A stretch of 35,513 nucleotides of DNA. Origin: Candidatus Aminicenantota bacterium (lineage in GTDB: Bacteria > Acidobacteriota > Aminicenantia > Aminicenantales > UBA4085). The stretch is taken from contig JALHTW010000001.1 in assembly GCA_022866045.1 (NCBI GenBank), positions 1 to 35,513 of the forward strand, read 5' to 3'. Below are positions 17,155 through 26,021 of the stretch, piece by piece; position 1 is the first letter of the stretch, and the number at the start of each line of letters is the position of its first letter. The translations under genes were made by a program, and so were the position numbers. The notes under the pieces were generated by a model. That model saw nothing but the letters and a program-made list of their open reading frames with translations, did no database searches and was not told the origin of the DNA.

Positions 17155-17958
17155 ATGGACACGCAAAGCGATACAGATCCAGGAAGTCCCGCTGACGCGG
17201 GAGGCGTCATCGTCCGCGACGATCAGTTCGATTTTTATCCCCTCCTTGATTCCGTGAAAGCCTGCCGAAAGAGCGGAAACCGTCTGAAGTTCATCGATTC
17301 TGGAAGGCTCGCCCCCATCGAGCTCGAAGAGCTGGCGAAGGCGGGCGCCGACCTTTACACCTCCGACCTCGCCCGGCAGGACTATCGAGAATTCATTCTG
17401 GCAAACAACGCCGCAAAAAGAGGCGGTGCCGTCATCGCCTATTTCCACCACGGTCCCTTCGTCCTCGAAGAAAAAGAAAAAACCGTTTCGTTCACGTCTC
17501 TCAAAGAGATGGGCCGGAGCGGGATCTGTCTCTATGTCTCCAACGGACGCCTCAAACGCGAGTTCCCCGCGCTCGAGGAACTGGCCTGTGCCTGCGCGAA
17601 GAGCGGCGGCCGATTTGTGGTTTATCATCACGGGCCGCTCGACCCGGCGCTGGAAGACCTCGCCCGCCAAGGCGCATGGATTCACATGTCCGGCCGAAGC
17701 CTCGAGCGGGACGACGATGCCGTTCTTCTCTGCGATTCCGTGCGGACCGCGCGCGAACATGATGCCAACATCGTTCTCCATATCGAAAGCCCGCTGAATC
17801 TGGCCTGGCTCGAAGATATCTTCGAAGCCGGAGCGTTCGTCCTTTTTCAAACGCCGCCGAGCGATTACCGGTCGCCCCAGCGGCCTTTTGAGTTTCGGGC
17901 CAAACGTCAAAAACTCGATTTCAGGACCTCCTATCTCTTTCCCGCATTTATGCTCTAA
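17155..17958 (+). CDS. Conserved-looking hypothetical protein, possibly TIM-barrel-like
   Basis: 267-aa ORF with clean start and stop, divergent from the metF fusion; repeated alpha/beta-type segments (RGGAVIAYFHHGPF; GGRFVVYHHGPLDPALEDLARQGAWIHMSG). Confidence 0.65.
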   Translation: MDTQSDTDPGSPADAGGVIVRDDQFDFYPLLDSVKACRKSGNRLKFIDSGRLAPIELEELAKAGADLYTSDLARQDYREFILANNAAKRGGAVIAYFHHGPFVLEEKEKTVSFTSLKEMGRSGICLYVSNGRLKREFPALEELACACAKSGGRFVVYHHGPLDPALEDLARQGAWIHMSGRSLERDDDAVLLCDSVRTAREHDANIVLHIESPLNLAWLEDIFEAGAFVLFQTPPSDYRSPQRPFEFRAKRQKLDFRTSYLFPAFML

Positions 17959-18043
17959 CATGTCAAAGAATTTTACAGCTCAATGGCTTGGGGGTTATAA
18001 ACGATTTTTCCACCACAGATGGTATCTTTTTTACGAAAAAGTA

Positions 18044-18091
18044 TTGACATTTGGTGAAAATGATATATATATAAAAGATATATATATAAAA
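18044..18091 (+). promoter_or_regulatory. Putative sigma70-type promoter with a tandem 15-bp AT repeat
   Basis: TTGACA at 18044-18049, TATATA/TATAAA 16-20 nt downstream; perfect tandem GATATATATATAAAA at 18062-18076 and 18077-18091; about 100 nt upstream of the ATP-grasp operon. Confidence 0.6.
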
Positions 18092-18190
18092 AGTGAACAG
18101 ACCAAAAAATTGGATGAGAGATATTCGAGCTGACATGATCACGATCCGGGGGACATTCGAGAACCTGAGGCGAAGCCGAGAAAAGCTGCG

Positions 18191-19321
18191 ATGAAGATTG
18201 GCTTGCTCTACAGCTCGAAAGCAGGAATGGGCTCAACGTTGAATCGACGTTTCGCTGAAGATAAAAGAGAAGAGGACGACGAACCTCCACCCGATTTTCT
18301 CGCCGAGTGCGATTCCGATGAAACCATAACAGCCGTCGCGGGCGCTCTCCGCACGCGCTACGATGTCATCCCCATCGAATCCGATGAGCGGGCCTTCGAC
18401 CGGCTGAGAAAAGCGAAGCCCGACCTTGTCTTCAATATCGCCGAGCGGTTGTTCGGCCCCAACCGCGAATCGCACATTCCCACGCTCTGCGAGATCCTGG
18501 ACATTCCCTTTACCGGTTCGGACCCGCTGACGTTGAGCATTTGCCTCGACAAGTCCCGGGCGAAGGAGATTCTCTCGTTCCACAGGATCCCGAATCCCGA
18601 ATTCCGGATCGTTGAGCCGGGCGCCCCGGTGCCGTCGGACATCAAACTGCCGGCGATCGTGAAGCCGCTCTACGAAGGGTCGAGCAAGGGCATCAAGGAC
18701 AATTCGGTCGTGGACGACCGGGACATCCTATGCGCCCGCGTCCGCGAAGTGATGTCCCTCTACAAACAGCCGGTCATCATCGAACGTTTTCTCAACGGCC
18801 GGGAATTTACCGTGGGAGTGCTCGGGAACTTCCCCCACCTCGAAATTCTGCCGATCGTCGAGATCGACCACAGCCTGCTGCCTCAGGGCGCGCGGCCGAT
18901 TTATTCCTACGAAGCCAAGTGGATCTGGGACACGCCCGAGAACCCGCTCGAGATCTTCAAGTGCCCGGCGCGGATCCCGGTCGAGGTCCGGGCGAAGATC
19001 GAGAAGATCGTCACAAAGGCCTGCCGGGTCCTCCGGATTAGGGACTGGTGCCGCATTGATGTCCGCCTTGATGAAAACAGCGAGCCGAACATCCTTGAGA
19101 TCAATCCCCTGCCGGGAATCCTTCCCAAACCCGAGGACAACTCGTGCCTGCCCAAGGCGGCGCGGACGGCCGGATACACCTATAACGAACTCATCTTGAG
19201 GGTTGTGGACGAGGCTTTAATCCGCTACGGCTTCGGCGGCGAAACAAAGAACGAAAAAACGCCCGAGAAGAAGATGAAGAAAAACGAAGAACGAACGGTG
19301 GACTGCCGATGGGCCGAGTAA
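18191..19321 (+). CDS. D-alanine-D-alanine ligase-like ATP-grasp enzyme (1)
   Basis: 376-aa ORF: PAIVKPLYEGSSKGI, VIIERFLNGREFTVGVLG, CRIDVRLDENSEPNILEINPLPG. Confidence 0.88.
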   Translation: MKIGLLYSSKAGMGSTLNRRFAEDKREEDDEPPPDFLAECDSDETITAVAGALRTRYDVIPIESDERAFDRLRKAKPDLVFNIAERLFGPNRESHIPTLCEILDIPFTGSDPLTLSICLDKSRAKEILSFHRIPNPEFRIVEPGAPVPSDIKLPAIVKPLYEGSSKGIKDNSVVDDRDILCARVREVMSLYKQPVIIERFLNGREFTVGVLGNFPHLEILPIVEIDHSLLPQGARPIYSYEAKWIWDTPENPLEIFKCPARIPVEVRAKIEKIVTKACRVLRIRDWCRIDVRLDENSEPNILEINPLPGILPKPEDNSCLPKAARTAGYTYNELILRVVDEALIRYGFGGETKNEKTPEKKMKKNEERTVDCRWAE

Positions 19322-20331
19322 AGGAAAAGAACATCCTGGTCGGCATCGCCTATAATGCATACGACCCGCTGACCAGCCGGAAGATCGAACGGCCCTCGGA
19401 GGAGTCCGTCGAGCAGACAGCCAAAGAGGCCCTGACCGCCATCACCGAACTCGGCTATACGGCCTTCATCCTGCCCCTCCACCGGAGCTTCATGAGCTTC
19501 CTGAACCGGCTCAAGGACCTCAACGCCGACGTGATCATCAACCTCTGCGAGGCGTTCGCGGGATATCCCCAGCTCGAGGCTAACGTGGCCGCGGCATTCG
19601 AGCTGCTCGACGTCGCTTTCACCGGGAACGACTCCCGGACCCTCGCCCTCTGCCTGAACAAGTTCAAGACGAAGGCCGTCCTGAAGCATTGCGGATTGCC
19701 GACGCCGCCGGCGAAACTCATCGATTCTCCCGAGGCGAAATTGGACATCCCGTTTCCTGTGATCGTGAAGCCCAACACCGAGGATGCCAGCCTGGGCATC
19801 CTTCCGGATTCCGTGGTCAGTGACCAGGAAGGGTTGCAGAAGCAGGTCCAGCGGATCCTCGACGTTCATGAGCAGCCGGCCCTCGTGGAGGCGTTCATCG
19901 AAGGCCGGGAATTCAACGTAGCCGTCTTCGACAACGGCAAGCCCGAAGCGCTCCCCGTCTCGGAGATCGATTTTTCCAAGATGCCGGAAGGCTGGACCCA
20001 TATCCTGTGCTATCAGGCCAAATGGCTGACGGACGATATCCTCTATACCAGCACCCTTCCCGTGTGCCCGGCCCAGATTGATGACGCTTTGAAAGCGAAA
20101 TTGCAGGAGACGGCGGTCAATGCGTTTCAGGCCGTCGGATGCCGCGACTACGCGCGCATCGATTTCCGGATGGACAAAAAAGGAAAGATCTATATCCTCG
20201 AGGTCAATCCCAATCCGGACATCAGCCTCAACGCGGGATACGCCCGGGCCCTCGGGGCGGCCGGCATCGAATACAAGATCTTCTGGCAGAGAATGATCGA
20301 GAAGGCCCTGGCGAGGAAGGTGAAGAAATGA
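19309..20331 (+). CDS. D-alanine-D-alanine ligase-like ATP-grasp enzyme (2), paralog of the preceding gene
   Basis: 340-aa ORF: FPVIVKPNTEDASLGI, ALVEAFIEGREFNVAVF, YARIDFRMDKKGKIYILEVNPNPDIS; 13-nt overlap with the preceding gene. Confidence 0.88.
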   Translation: MGRVKEKNILVGIAYNAYDPLTSRKIERPSEESVEQTAKEALTAITELGYTAFILPLHRSFMSFLNRLKDLNADVIINLCEAFAGYPQLEANVAAAFELLDVAFTGNDSRTLALCLNKFKTKAVLKHCGLPTPPAKLIDSPEAKLDIPFPVIVKPNTEDASLGILPDSVVSDQEGLQKQVQRILDVHEQPALVEAFIEGREFNVAVFDNGKPEALPVSEIDFSKMPEGWTHILCYQAKWLTDDILYTSTLPVCPAQIDDALKAKLQETAVNAFQAVGCRDYARIDFRMDKKGKIYILEVNPNPDISLNAGYARALGAAGIEYKIFWQRMIEKALARKVKK

Positions 20332-20819
20332 TCCGGTCCATGGCAAGATCCGATAAGACCGTGGTCATGGAGTTGATCGAAGCAACAAACTTCTTCCGTC
20401 CCGATGAACTCCACGTCGCCGAAGAGCTCGTCGACATCTACCTCAATCATCCGGATCAGAAGGACTACGAGGTCGTGGTTATCGAAAGCGAAGAGCACGA
20501 GGTTGCCGGCTACTTGACATGGGGCTCGACGGCGCTCACGGTCGGCACTTATGATCTTTACTGGATGGCCGTTTCCCCGAAGCACCAGGGAAAAGGGTAC
20601 GGTAAAAAGCTCGTCGAATGGCTCGAGGCGAAGGTCGCGGAGCTCAGGGGCCGGATGATTATCGTCGAGACCTCCTCGATGCCCAAATACGATCCGACCC
20701 GCCGGTTTTATTCAGGCTTGAATTATCGAGAGATTGCCCGCATCCCGGACTTTTACCAGCCCGGCGATGACCGGGTCATATATGTTAAGCAGCTAGGCTT
20801 AAAGGAAAAAGGAGATTAG
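20328..20819 (+). CDS. GNAT family N-acetyltransferase
   Basis: ATG at 20328 with ATGA overlap; LYWMAVSPKHQGKGYGKKLVEWLEAKV acetyl-CoA binding motif; FYSGLNYRE. Confidence 0.9.
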   Translation: MIRSMARSDKTVVMELIEATNFFRPDELHVAEELVDIYLNHPDQKDYEVVVIESEEHEVAGYLTWGSTALTVGTYDLYWMAVSPKHQGKGYGKKLVEWLEAKVAELRGRMIIVETSSMPKYDPTRRFYSGLNYREIARIPDFYQPGDDRVIYVKQLGLKEKGD

Positions 20820-20823
20820 GACG

Positions 20824-21948
20824 ATGGACGAATGGCCGCAAATATTGAGGGGCAGCCTGCGGACGCCCGACGAGATCGCCGCGCACTTCGGCTTGAACAA
20901 AGACGAGATCCGCAAGGTTGCCCGTGCTTTTAAGACACAGATCACGCCGTATTATGCGGGCCTGATCAAACACAAAGGCGATCCTCTCTACCGCCAGGTC
21001 GTGCCCGATGCCGCCGAGCTCGAGCGGAACACCGGCCTCGCCGATCCGTTGAACGAGGACGAGGATTCGCCCGTCCCGAGCGTTATCCATCGCTACCCGG
21101 ACCGCCTCCTGTTTCTCGTCTCGCACTGCTGCGCCTCGTACTGCCGGTTTTGCACGAGAAAACGGAAAGTGGGCGACCCGAGCAAGATCCATCCGCGCTA
21201 CATCGAGGACGGCCTGGATTACATCCGCAGCCATCCAGAGATTCGCGACGTCATCGTTTCCGGCGGCGATCCGCTGATGCTCAGCGACGCCCGGCTCGAA
21301 TATATTTTGAAGGAGCTCCGCGCCGTCCCGCACCTCGAGATCCTGCGCATCGGGACGCGCGTGCCGTGCTTCCTGCCCCAGCGTGTGACGCCGAAGCTTG
21401 CGGCCATGCTCAAGATATATCACCCGCTCTACGTCAACGTTCACTTCAACCATCCGGACGAGATCACGCCCGAAGCGGCGAAGGCCCTTGGGCTGCTGGC
21501 CGACGCGGGCATCCCGCTGGGCAACCAGACCGTTCTCTTGAAGGGCGTCAACGACGACCCGGCGGTCATGCGCCGGCTCATGCAGAAGCTCCTGTTCGTG
21601 CGCGTCCGGCCGTATTATATCTACCAGGCGGACTACGTCCAGGGGACCGACCATCTCCGGACGACGGTCGAGAAGGGCCTCGAGATCATGGACGCCCTGC
21701 GGGGCTGGACCTCGGGGCTGGCCGTGCCGTACTACGTCATCGACGCCCCTGGCGGCGGCGGCAAAATCCCCGTTTTGCCGAAATACGTCCAGACCATCAA
21801 CGATGAGCAAGTCGTCATGCGGAACTACGCGGGCGAGATTTACGCCTACCCGCAGACCCAGTCGGGCCAGAAGAAGAGGTCGAGGAAGGAAAAGCAGCCG
21901 TTCGTGACACCCTGCTATGGTGTGACCAACGCCCCTCCCATCGGATAG
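20824..21948 (+). CDS. KamA family radical SAM aminomutase (lysine 2,3-aminomutase-like)
   Basis: 374-aa ORF: CASYCRFC cluster motif, VIVSGGDPLMLSD, LGNQTVLLKGVNDD, YIYQADYVQGTDHLRT, VIDAPGGGGKIPVLPKYV (PLP Lys). Confidence 0.93.
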   Translation: MDEWPQILRGSLRTPDEIAAHFGLNKDEIRKVARAFKTQITPYYAGLIKHKGDPLYRQVVPDAAELERNTGLADPLNEDEDSPVPSVIHRYPDRLLFLVSHCCASYCRFCTRKRKVGDPSKIHPRYIEDGLDYIRSHPEIRDVIVSGGDPLMLSDARLEYILKELRAVPHLEILRIGTRVPCFLPQRVTPKLAAMLKIYHPLYVNVHFNHPDEITPEAAKALGLLADAGIPLGNQTVLLKGVNDDPAVMRRLMQKLLFVRVRPYYIYQADYVQGTDHLRTTVEKGLEIMDALRGWTSGLAVPYYVIDAPGGGGKIPVLPKYVQTINDEQVVMRNYAGEIYAYPQTQSGQKKRSRKEKQPFVTPCYGVTNAPPIG

Positions 21949-21955
21949 AAAAGAC

Positions 21956-21982
21956 AAGGGGACACAAATGCGTGTCCCCCTT
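21956..21982. terminator. Hairpin between convergent genes, probable bidirectional terminator
   Basis: AAGGGGACAC-aaatgc-GTGTCCCCCTT followed by a T-rich stretch (TTCTTTCTATTT). Confidence 0.7.
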
Positions 21983-21986
21983 CTTT

Positions 21987-24164
21987 CTATTTCAACTTTG
22001 CCAAGGTGGCGGCCAATCCCGTCGTCTTGACTATCTCCAGCGCTTCTTTGGGTGTGACTCCCCGTCTTTGTCTCAATGACTCCAAAATACGGATGATGGA
22101 GAGCGGCACTTCCGCTGCCTGGCCGAGATCTCCAGGACGTTCCTTCATGAAGGCGATCGAGTCGAACAGCACGGCGTTCGCCTCGCCGTAGGAGATCGGC
22201 CGGCGCGTGCCGTACTGACGGACCCACGCCGGATTGCCTAATACGTCATTCACATGAAGCTGGATGAGGTAGGTCGCCCGGCCGATAAGCTTGAGGTTCG
22301 AGGGGCTGACGTTGGTCATGGTGTTGCCGATGACTTTGCCGAGCTTGGCCATGACCGCCGTCGAATGGGCGTTGAGCAGCATCTTGAGGGCAATGTGCTG
22401 TTGGACGCGGAACGGGTCGTTGTCCGGGGGCAGGCTGAATTGAACAATGGCTGGCTCGGGCTTTTTGGGGCCGGCTCCGACGATTCCGATGGCCGCACGC
22501 CCGGCAGGCGCGGCGGCGATGGGCTTATCTTGAATAATAATGATCCCCAATAGGGCTTCGCGGCCGGCGAAGAGACTTCCGAACCGGCTAAAAGACGAGT
22601 TTGGATTTGGCTTAAGAGCCTCTTCAACCTCCGGGCCGAGAAGGACTGTGACGCCGATATCGCCCTGTTTTGGCCCCCGGCTCTTGATGTTTAAGTCGGC
22701 CAACGAGAAATCGTAGAGAAGCTGCTGGTCGTCGCCAGCCTTGGTCAAGCTTGTCAAGGCCTTCTCCCGGAGATAGGGATCGTTGATTTCCTCTTCGAAC
22801 GGCTTTTGATAAATCTCCGGCTTCAGCCCGCGGAAGGGCCGGCCCAAAAAAGCCTGCCAAGCGCTCTTCAGGTCGGGCGCTTCGGTCCAAACCTGGATCC
22901 AGCATTTTCGCTTCGGCTCATTGACGGTGTCGAGGGGATAGAGCCTGAACGTCGGGCTCCGCTCCGTGCTGTCGATAAAGACCGTGATCAGCCCCGCCCC
23001 GGCGAAATAAGTCGAAAAATGACCGGTTTCGTATGTCTTAGCTTCGAAGTCCGTAAGCCTAGCGATGGCGGGAATGTCTTTCTTGATCTCCTGAAGGAGA
23101 AGCGGGAATTTCCGCAGCCGGTTCTCGAGCGTTGTCTCTTCTTTGAATCCGGCGAGGGACATTTCTTTCTTGGAAAGGACTCTCCTTAAAATCCGCTCGA
23201 CCGCGGTCTCGATTGCGCTCCCGATGACGAACGTCTCGATCGTCGTTGCCTGCATCCGCGTCGAGCCCGTGATGGCCTGCGGCCCTGTGGCCAGGTTGAT
23301 CTTGGTGATGCCGGGCTCTTCGATGACCTTGCGACTCCGCTCGAAAGGCTTGAGTCGGTCGTCCGGGTTGTTATAGACGAAGTACAATTTTTTCCGGCTC
23401 TCGGCCGGCGCATATCCAGCTTCGGCCTTCCATTGGTCAAGCGCGCCCAGGACGGTGCCGATGACCGAGGACGTCTCTCCGCCTTCGGTCACGCAGATGA
23501 CGAGGTCGCCTTTTTTGATGCCCCGGTCCGCCAGCTGGAGGCGACCGATGAGCTGGAGGTCCTCGAACCCTTCGAGCGAGCTGATAAGCGCCCGGTCGGC
23601 GCCGGTCATCTCGCCGATGAGCGCGTCTTCGATCGCCGGGCCGATCCGGCTTTTGGCCTTTGACCAGAGGTTGGCCTCAGCCTTGATCCTTCGCCAGAAC
23701 GGCCGCCAGAAACTCGATTCTATCTGCTTGGCCAGGCGTCCGGTCGCGCCGCAGCCATAGACGTAGATCTTCCTCTTGGCGAGGATCGCATACTCGATTT
23801 CCGAGACAAGCTGCTCGAGAAGAGCCTTGTCTGCGGCAAGGGTGTTTAAGCGCGCTGCGATATCCTCATCGACGGAAAAAAGCATTCGCAGTCCAGCCTC
23901 GGTATCTGTCTTGATCTTTTCGCTCAGGCTCCAGGTTTTTTGGTGGCGCTGCTCGGTGAGGAGCGTGTGGAGCTGGAACTGGGTCTTATTGACGACGTAA
24001 TCCACGGATTCCGGCGAGGCCGTGATCCCAAGGAGCTTGAGCAGATTGGCCTCAGCCTGGGTCGAAGCCTGGTCTTGCCCGGCCTTTAAGGATATAAAGA
24101 CGATCGAAATGATAAGAAGAGCAAGGATGAAGGTGCGCGCCTTATCCGTACTGGTGCGTGTCAT
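21987..24164 (-). CDS. Membrane-anchored or exported SIS-domain protein, MurQ/GCKR-like
   Basis: 725-aa ORF; N-terminal hydrophobic segment TFILALLIISIVFISL; LLTEQRHQKTWSLSEKI; IYVYGCGATGRLAKQIE; GDLVICVTEGGETSSVIG; AVMAKLGKVIGNTMTNVSPSNLKLIGRATYLI (MurQ-like). Confidence 0.78.
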   Translation of the reverse strand: MTRTSTDKARTFILALLIISIVFISLKAGQDQASTQAEANLLKLLGITASPESVDYVVNKTQFQLHTLLTEQRHQKTWSLSEKIKTDTEAGLRMLFSVDEDIAARLNTLAADKALLEQLVSEIEYAILAKRKIYVYGCGATGRLAKQIESSFWRPFWRRIKAEANLWSKAKSRIGPAIEDALIGEMTGADRALISSLEGFEDLQLIGRLQLADRGIKKGDLVICVTEGGETSSVIGTVLGALDQWKAEAGYAPAESRKKLYFVYNNPDDRLKPFERSRKVIEEPGITKINLATGPQAITGSTRMQATTIETFVIGSAIETAVERILRRVLSKKEMSLAGFKEETTLENRLRKFPLLLQEIKKDIPAIARLTDFEAKTYETGHFSTYFAGAGLITVFIDSTERSPTFRLYPLDTVNEPKRKCWIQVWTEAPDLKSAWQAFLGRPFRGLKPEIYQKPFEEEINDPYLREKALTSLTKAGDDQQLLYDFSLADLNIKSRGPKQGDIGVTVLLGPEVEEALKPNPNSSFSRFGSLFAGREALLGIIIIQDKPIAAAPAGRAAIGIVGAGPKKPEPAIVQFSLPPDNDPFRVQQHIALKMLLNAHSTAVMAKLGKVIGNTMTNVSPSNLKLIGRATYLIQLHVNDVLGNPAWVRQYGTRRPISYGEANAVLFDSIAFMKERPGDLGQAAEVPLSIIRILESLRQRRGVTPKEALEIVKTTGLAATLAKLK

Positions 24165-24651
24165 CCAGGATATCTCCTTCGCGCCAGGCCTTGGCCCAAT
24201 CCTCTACCGTGAAGACCATGTGCTTCCCGTCCGCCGTCGAGCAGATAACACGGTTCAACCCGGCGTTGATGATCATCTTCTTGCAGATGAAGCAGGGGAA
24301 GGCGCTAATGGCGGCGCCGCTCTCTGGGGACGATCCGAAGATATACATATCCCCGCCGAGGAGGCTCACGCCGGCGCGCGCGGCGTTGATGATGGCGTTC
24401 TGTTCGGCATGGACGCTGCGGCAGAGCTCGTAGCGCTGGCCGTGGGGGATGTTGAGCCGATCGCGCAGGCAGAAGCCGTGCTCCATGCTGTCGCGGGTCT
24501 TTCGCGGTGCGCCGACATAGCCCGTGGATATGATCTGGTCATGGCGAACAATGATGGCCCCGATCGAGCGGCGGAAGCAGGTGCTTCGGCGGGCGACCTC
24601 CTTGGCGATGCCGAGATAATATCCGTCCTTCGAAATGCGTGGGGCGGTCAT
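24142..24651 (-). CDS. dCMP deaminase family (cytidine/deoxycytidylate deaminase)
   Basis: 169-aa ORF: SVHAEQNAIINAARAG and PCFICKKMIINAGL (HAE...PCxxC zinc motif). Confidence 0.92.
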   Translation of the reverse strand: MTAPRISKDGYYLGIAKEVARRSTCFRRSIGAIIVRHDQIISTGYVGAPRKTRDSMEHGFCLRDRLNIPHGQRYELCRSVHAEQNAIINAARAGVSLLGGDMYIFGSSPESGAAISAFPCFICKKMIINAGLNRVICSTADGKHMVFTVEDWAKAWREGDILDDTHQYG

Positions 24652-25190
24652 AGGAGTTCCTCCAGTTTGCGGTGCAGCTCCTCGAGGCTCCCATCGTTGA
24701 CGATGGTCCGGTCAGCCATAGCCAGGCACCGGTCGAGCTGCTGGGCGTCGGGATTGTCGCTTCTTTCTTGAGCCTCTTTCTTGATGAATGCGTCAAGCGT
24801 CGAGGCTGACTCGTTCCGGCCGCGCTTTTGGACCCTCTCGAACCGCAGGGCGGCGGGAGCCACGAGGGCGAGGAGAATGAATCCCGCTTGTCCTTTCAAA
24901 TATTCCATTTCCTTCGGGTTTCGGATGCTGTCGATCACGGCCCTGTCGCGGACCTTTTCCATGATGAGTCTCGCCAGAATATCGGGTCCGCCCTGTTTGC
25001 GGAGGTCGTTGCCTTTCCGGATCAGGTTGTCGCGGCTGGCCTCCAGGCCTTCCTCTTTAAGCTTTTCCCGGATGATGTCCGATAAAGAAAAATAGGCATA
25101 TCCTTTTTTTATGAGAAATGCAGCGGCCTCGCCTTTGCCCGCGCCGTTCGTGCCGGTCAGACCGATGAAGCGATATATCTTTTTTTCCAT
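24648..25190 (-). CDS. P-loop nucleotide kinase-like protein (AAA_18 / dephospho-CoA kinase-like)
   Basis: 180-aa ORF: GLTGTNGAGKGEAAAFL (Walker A), AVIDSIRNPKEMEYLK; ATGA overlap with the deaminase gene. Confidence 0.78.
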   Translation of the reverse strand: MEKKIYRFIGLTGTNGAGKGEAAAFLIKKGYAYFSLSDIIREKLKEEGLEASRDNLIRKGNDLRKQGGPDILARLIMEKVRDRAVIDSIRNPKEMEYLKGQAGFILLALVAPAALRFERVQKRGRNESASTLDAFIKKEAQERSDNPDAQQLDRCLAMADRTIVNDGSLEELHRKLEELL

Positions 25191-25223
25191 ATGGTTACAT
25201 TCCTATTGTCATTGCCAGCTTTA

Positions 25224-26021
25224 TCATCCGGCCAGGTCGGCCTCTGTTTTGTCCGTTCCCCTTTTTTGCGCTCTCCGCGCCTTCCGCTCTTTTCCGAAGA
25301 GGAAGGCGATCAGGATGCTGAAGCTGTAGAGGGCCAGCATCGGCAGGGCCAGGAAGCTCTGGGTGATCATATCGGGCGTCGGCGTGATGACGGCGGCAAT
25401 GATGAAAATGACGAGCACGGCGTACTTGAAATTTTTGAGCATCCATCTCGAGGTAACGAGGCCCATCCGGGAAAGGAAGAAAATCAATGTGGGAGTCTCG
25501 AAAACAACGCCGATTCCCAGGAGCAATTTCAGGATCAAACTGAAATATTCTTCGACCGTGATCACGGCCTGGAATTTCTGGCCCATTTGGAGAAAGAAGC
25601 GGCAAGCATAGGGGAAGACGACGAAATAGCCGAATAGAGCTCCCAGAATAAAAAAGGAGGTCGTGAAGGCGACGAAAGGCCAGACATATTTCTTTTCTTT
25701 CTGGAAAAGGCCCGGCGCGACAAAATACCAAATCTGGAGAAAAATGAATGGCGCGGCGATAAAAGCCGCGGTAAGAAAGGAGACCTTCATGTAGAGCATG
25801 AACGGCGAGGGGAGCTTCAAAAAGGCCATCTTTTGCCCTTCGGGCAGATATTTGGTGATCGGCTTGGCCAGGATGTCATAGATATCGCTGGCGTAGATAG
25901 CGCTCGGGATGACGGCGATGACGATCGCGATCAGGGAATTTATGATTCTCTTGCGGAGATCTTCGAGATGTTCAAGGAAGGTCATCTCGTCAGGAGATTT
26001 TCTTGCCTTCCTCATCCCCAT
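25224..26021 (-). CDS. tatC: Sec-independent protein translocase TatC
   Basis: 265-aa [50 protein letters not shown]; the start could instead be the ATG at 25985, just after the tatA stop. Confidence 0.93.
   Translation of the reverse strand: MGMRKARKSPDEMTFLEHLEDLRKRIINSLIAIVIAVIPSAIYASDIYDILAKPITKYLPEGQKMAFLKLPSPFMLYMKVSFLTAAFIAAPFIFLQIWYFVAPGLFQKEKKYVWPFVAFTTSFFILGALFGYFVVFPYACRFFLQMGQKFQAVITVEEYFSLILKLLLGIGVVFETPTLIFFLSRMGLVTSRWMLKNFKYAVLVIFIIAAVITPTPDMITQSFLALPMLALYSFSILIAFLFGKERKARRAQKRGTDKTEADLAG

Noticed and set aside
20785-22227. 480-aa minus-strand ORF
   Set aside because: Antisense to the KamA gene and overlapping the SIS gene; no recognisable domain.
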